From NCBI GenBank assembly GCA_013373545.1, contig JABXHQ010000082.1:1-64000 (forward strand): a stretch of 64,000 bases of DNA, in the 5' to 3' direction. Below the pieces are notes generated by a model. The model was given only the letters and a program-made list of their open reading frames with translations, was not told the DNA's origin and searched no databases. Shown piece by piece: positions 63,411-64,000 of this stretch; the stretch's first letter is position 1; each line of letters starts with the position of its first letter. The position numbers and the translations under genes were made by a program. Source of the DNA: Gammaproteobacteria bacterium. GTDB lineage: Bacteria > Pseudomonadota > Gammaproteobacteria > Enterobacterales > Kangiellaceae.

Positions 63411-64000
63411 ATGAAAAATTCTCGCTTAATAGTCTTAGCGGCCGCAGTAATGATCGTTGTCGCCACTTTTATGGCTTGGAATTGGCTTGTCTATGTTGCC
63501 GCTGCAGTGGTTTTTATGCAGCAAATATGGTGTCTCATTGATGATATTTCGGTTGCCCAAAGCAGTCGCGAAGAAAAGCAAGATAGCGCCGATTTGACAC
63601 CAGAAAGCCTTCCGCCCAGCGAACTTTATGAGCAAGTATTAAGCCTTGGCGAAGCTGAAGTCATATTACTCAATAATGAGTTAAATCAAGCCGCAAAAAT
63701 TCTTGATGAGGCAAGCAATGAACTCACCGGCTCCTTCACCGGCATGCAGTCAGCCTCGACGTCTCAGCGTGCCATTTTGGTCGATCTAATTAATAATTTG
63801 ATGGCGCTTACACACACCGATGATAAAACCTGTGATGAAATAGAGCACCGCACTTCTAAGTTGCAGCAAATGTTTAATGATCTGTTTGATTATTTTGCTC
63901 AGCATCAACAAGGACAGTCAGCAATTGAGCAACAATATGGTGATATGTCTGAGCGAATGCAACATGTGGAAAGTTTGCTCAACGATATGAATGGGATTAC
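63411..64000 (+). CDS. methyl-accepting chemotaxis-type receptor (3' partial)
   Basis: Open to the right edge: 196 codons are visible. Two closely spaced membrane helices (about 5-20 and 22-40) are followed directly by a long, Gln/Leu-rich cytoplasmic helix region, with no periplasmic sensor domain. The segment ELNQAAKILDEASNEL and the later ERMQHVESLLNDMNGI match the N-terminal part of such MCP-like proteins, which continues into the signalling hairpin outside this window. GGAACATC lies before ATG. Confidence 0.75.
   Translation, partial: MKNSRLIVLAAAVMIVVATFMAWNWLVYVAAAVVFMQQIWCLIDDISVAQSSREEKQDSADLTPESLPPSELYEQVLSLGEAEVILLNNELNQAAKILDEASNELTGSFTGMQSASTSQRAILVDLINNLMALTHTDDKTCDEIEHRTSKLQQMFNDLFDYFAQHQQGQSAIEQQYGDMSERMQHVESLLNDMNGI

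Overview
The window is a gene-dense, moderate-GC stretch of bacterial chromosome. Gene content and order are typical of Gammaproteobacteria: a full F1Fo ATP synthase operon followed by glmU-glmS, def-fmt-rsmB-trkA, dprA-smg-tsaC, rhlB next to trxA and rho, and ftsY-ftsE-ftsX-rpoH. A marine, Oceanospirillales-like lineage (Kangiellaceae is my best guess, low confidence) would fit. I see no tRNA, rRNA, IS element, prophage, CRISPR array or island-like compositional break.

Layout. 1-6.5 kb: atpBEFHAGDC, with atpB cut by the left edge. 6.6-13.2 kb: glmU, glmS, a DsbA-like thioredoxin, a DUF2884 protein and two tandem LpxL/LpxM-type acyltransferases. 13.2-18.9 kb (minus): def, fmt, rsmB, trkA, trkH. 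19-26.6 kb (plus): LysM protein, dprA, smg, tsaC, hemF, hemB, ppk1. 26.7-30.8 kb: an S41 protease lipoprotein converging on ppx and rhlB. 30.9-35 kb: trxA, rho, ubiD and a flavin reductase. 35-39.9 kb (minus): a solute-binding lipoprotein and rpoH, ftsX, ftsE, ftsY. 40-43.5 kb: rsmD, an ABC exporter, rsmJ and a small lipoprotein. 43.7-47.4 kb: an operon of RND/MMPL exporter, LolA-like periplasmic protein and TetR regulator. 47.6-55.3 kb: a 58-residue protein, an alpha-2-macroglobulin lipoprotein and pbpC. 55.4-64 kb: small membrane proteins, DUF1287, DUF3820, YaiI, an FGGY kinase, prlC, gorA, a gamma-carbonic anhydrase and the start of a chemotaxis-type receptor.

Most genes are housekeeping. 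The less ordinary content is regulatory. Two tandem CIRCE-like operators and a sigma-E-like promoter lie upstream of rpoH, suggesting that HrcA and envelope stress converge on the heat-shock sigma factor. The exporter/LolA-like/TetR operon has a consensus sigma-70 promoter with a TetR-type dyad in its spacer and a second perfect inverted repeat in the leader. Two intrinsic terminators sit in odd places: one encodes part of the DUF1287 signal peptide, and one ends against the GTG start of the FGGY kinase. I did not find a convincing new multi-gene defence or mobile system. The exporter operon is the best candidate for an under-described functional module.
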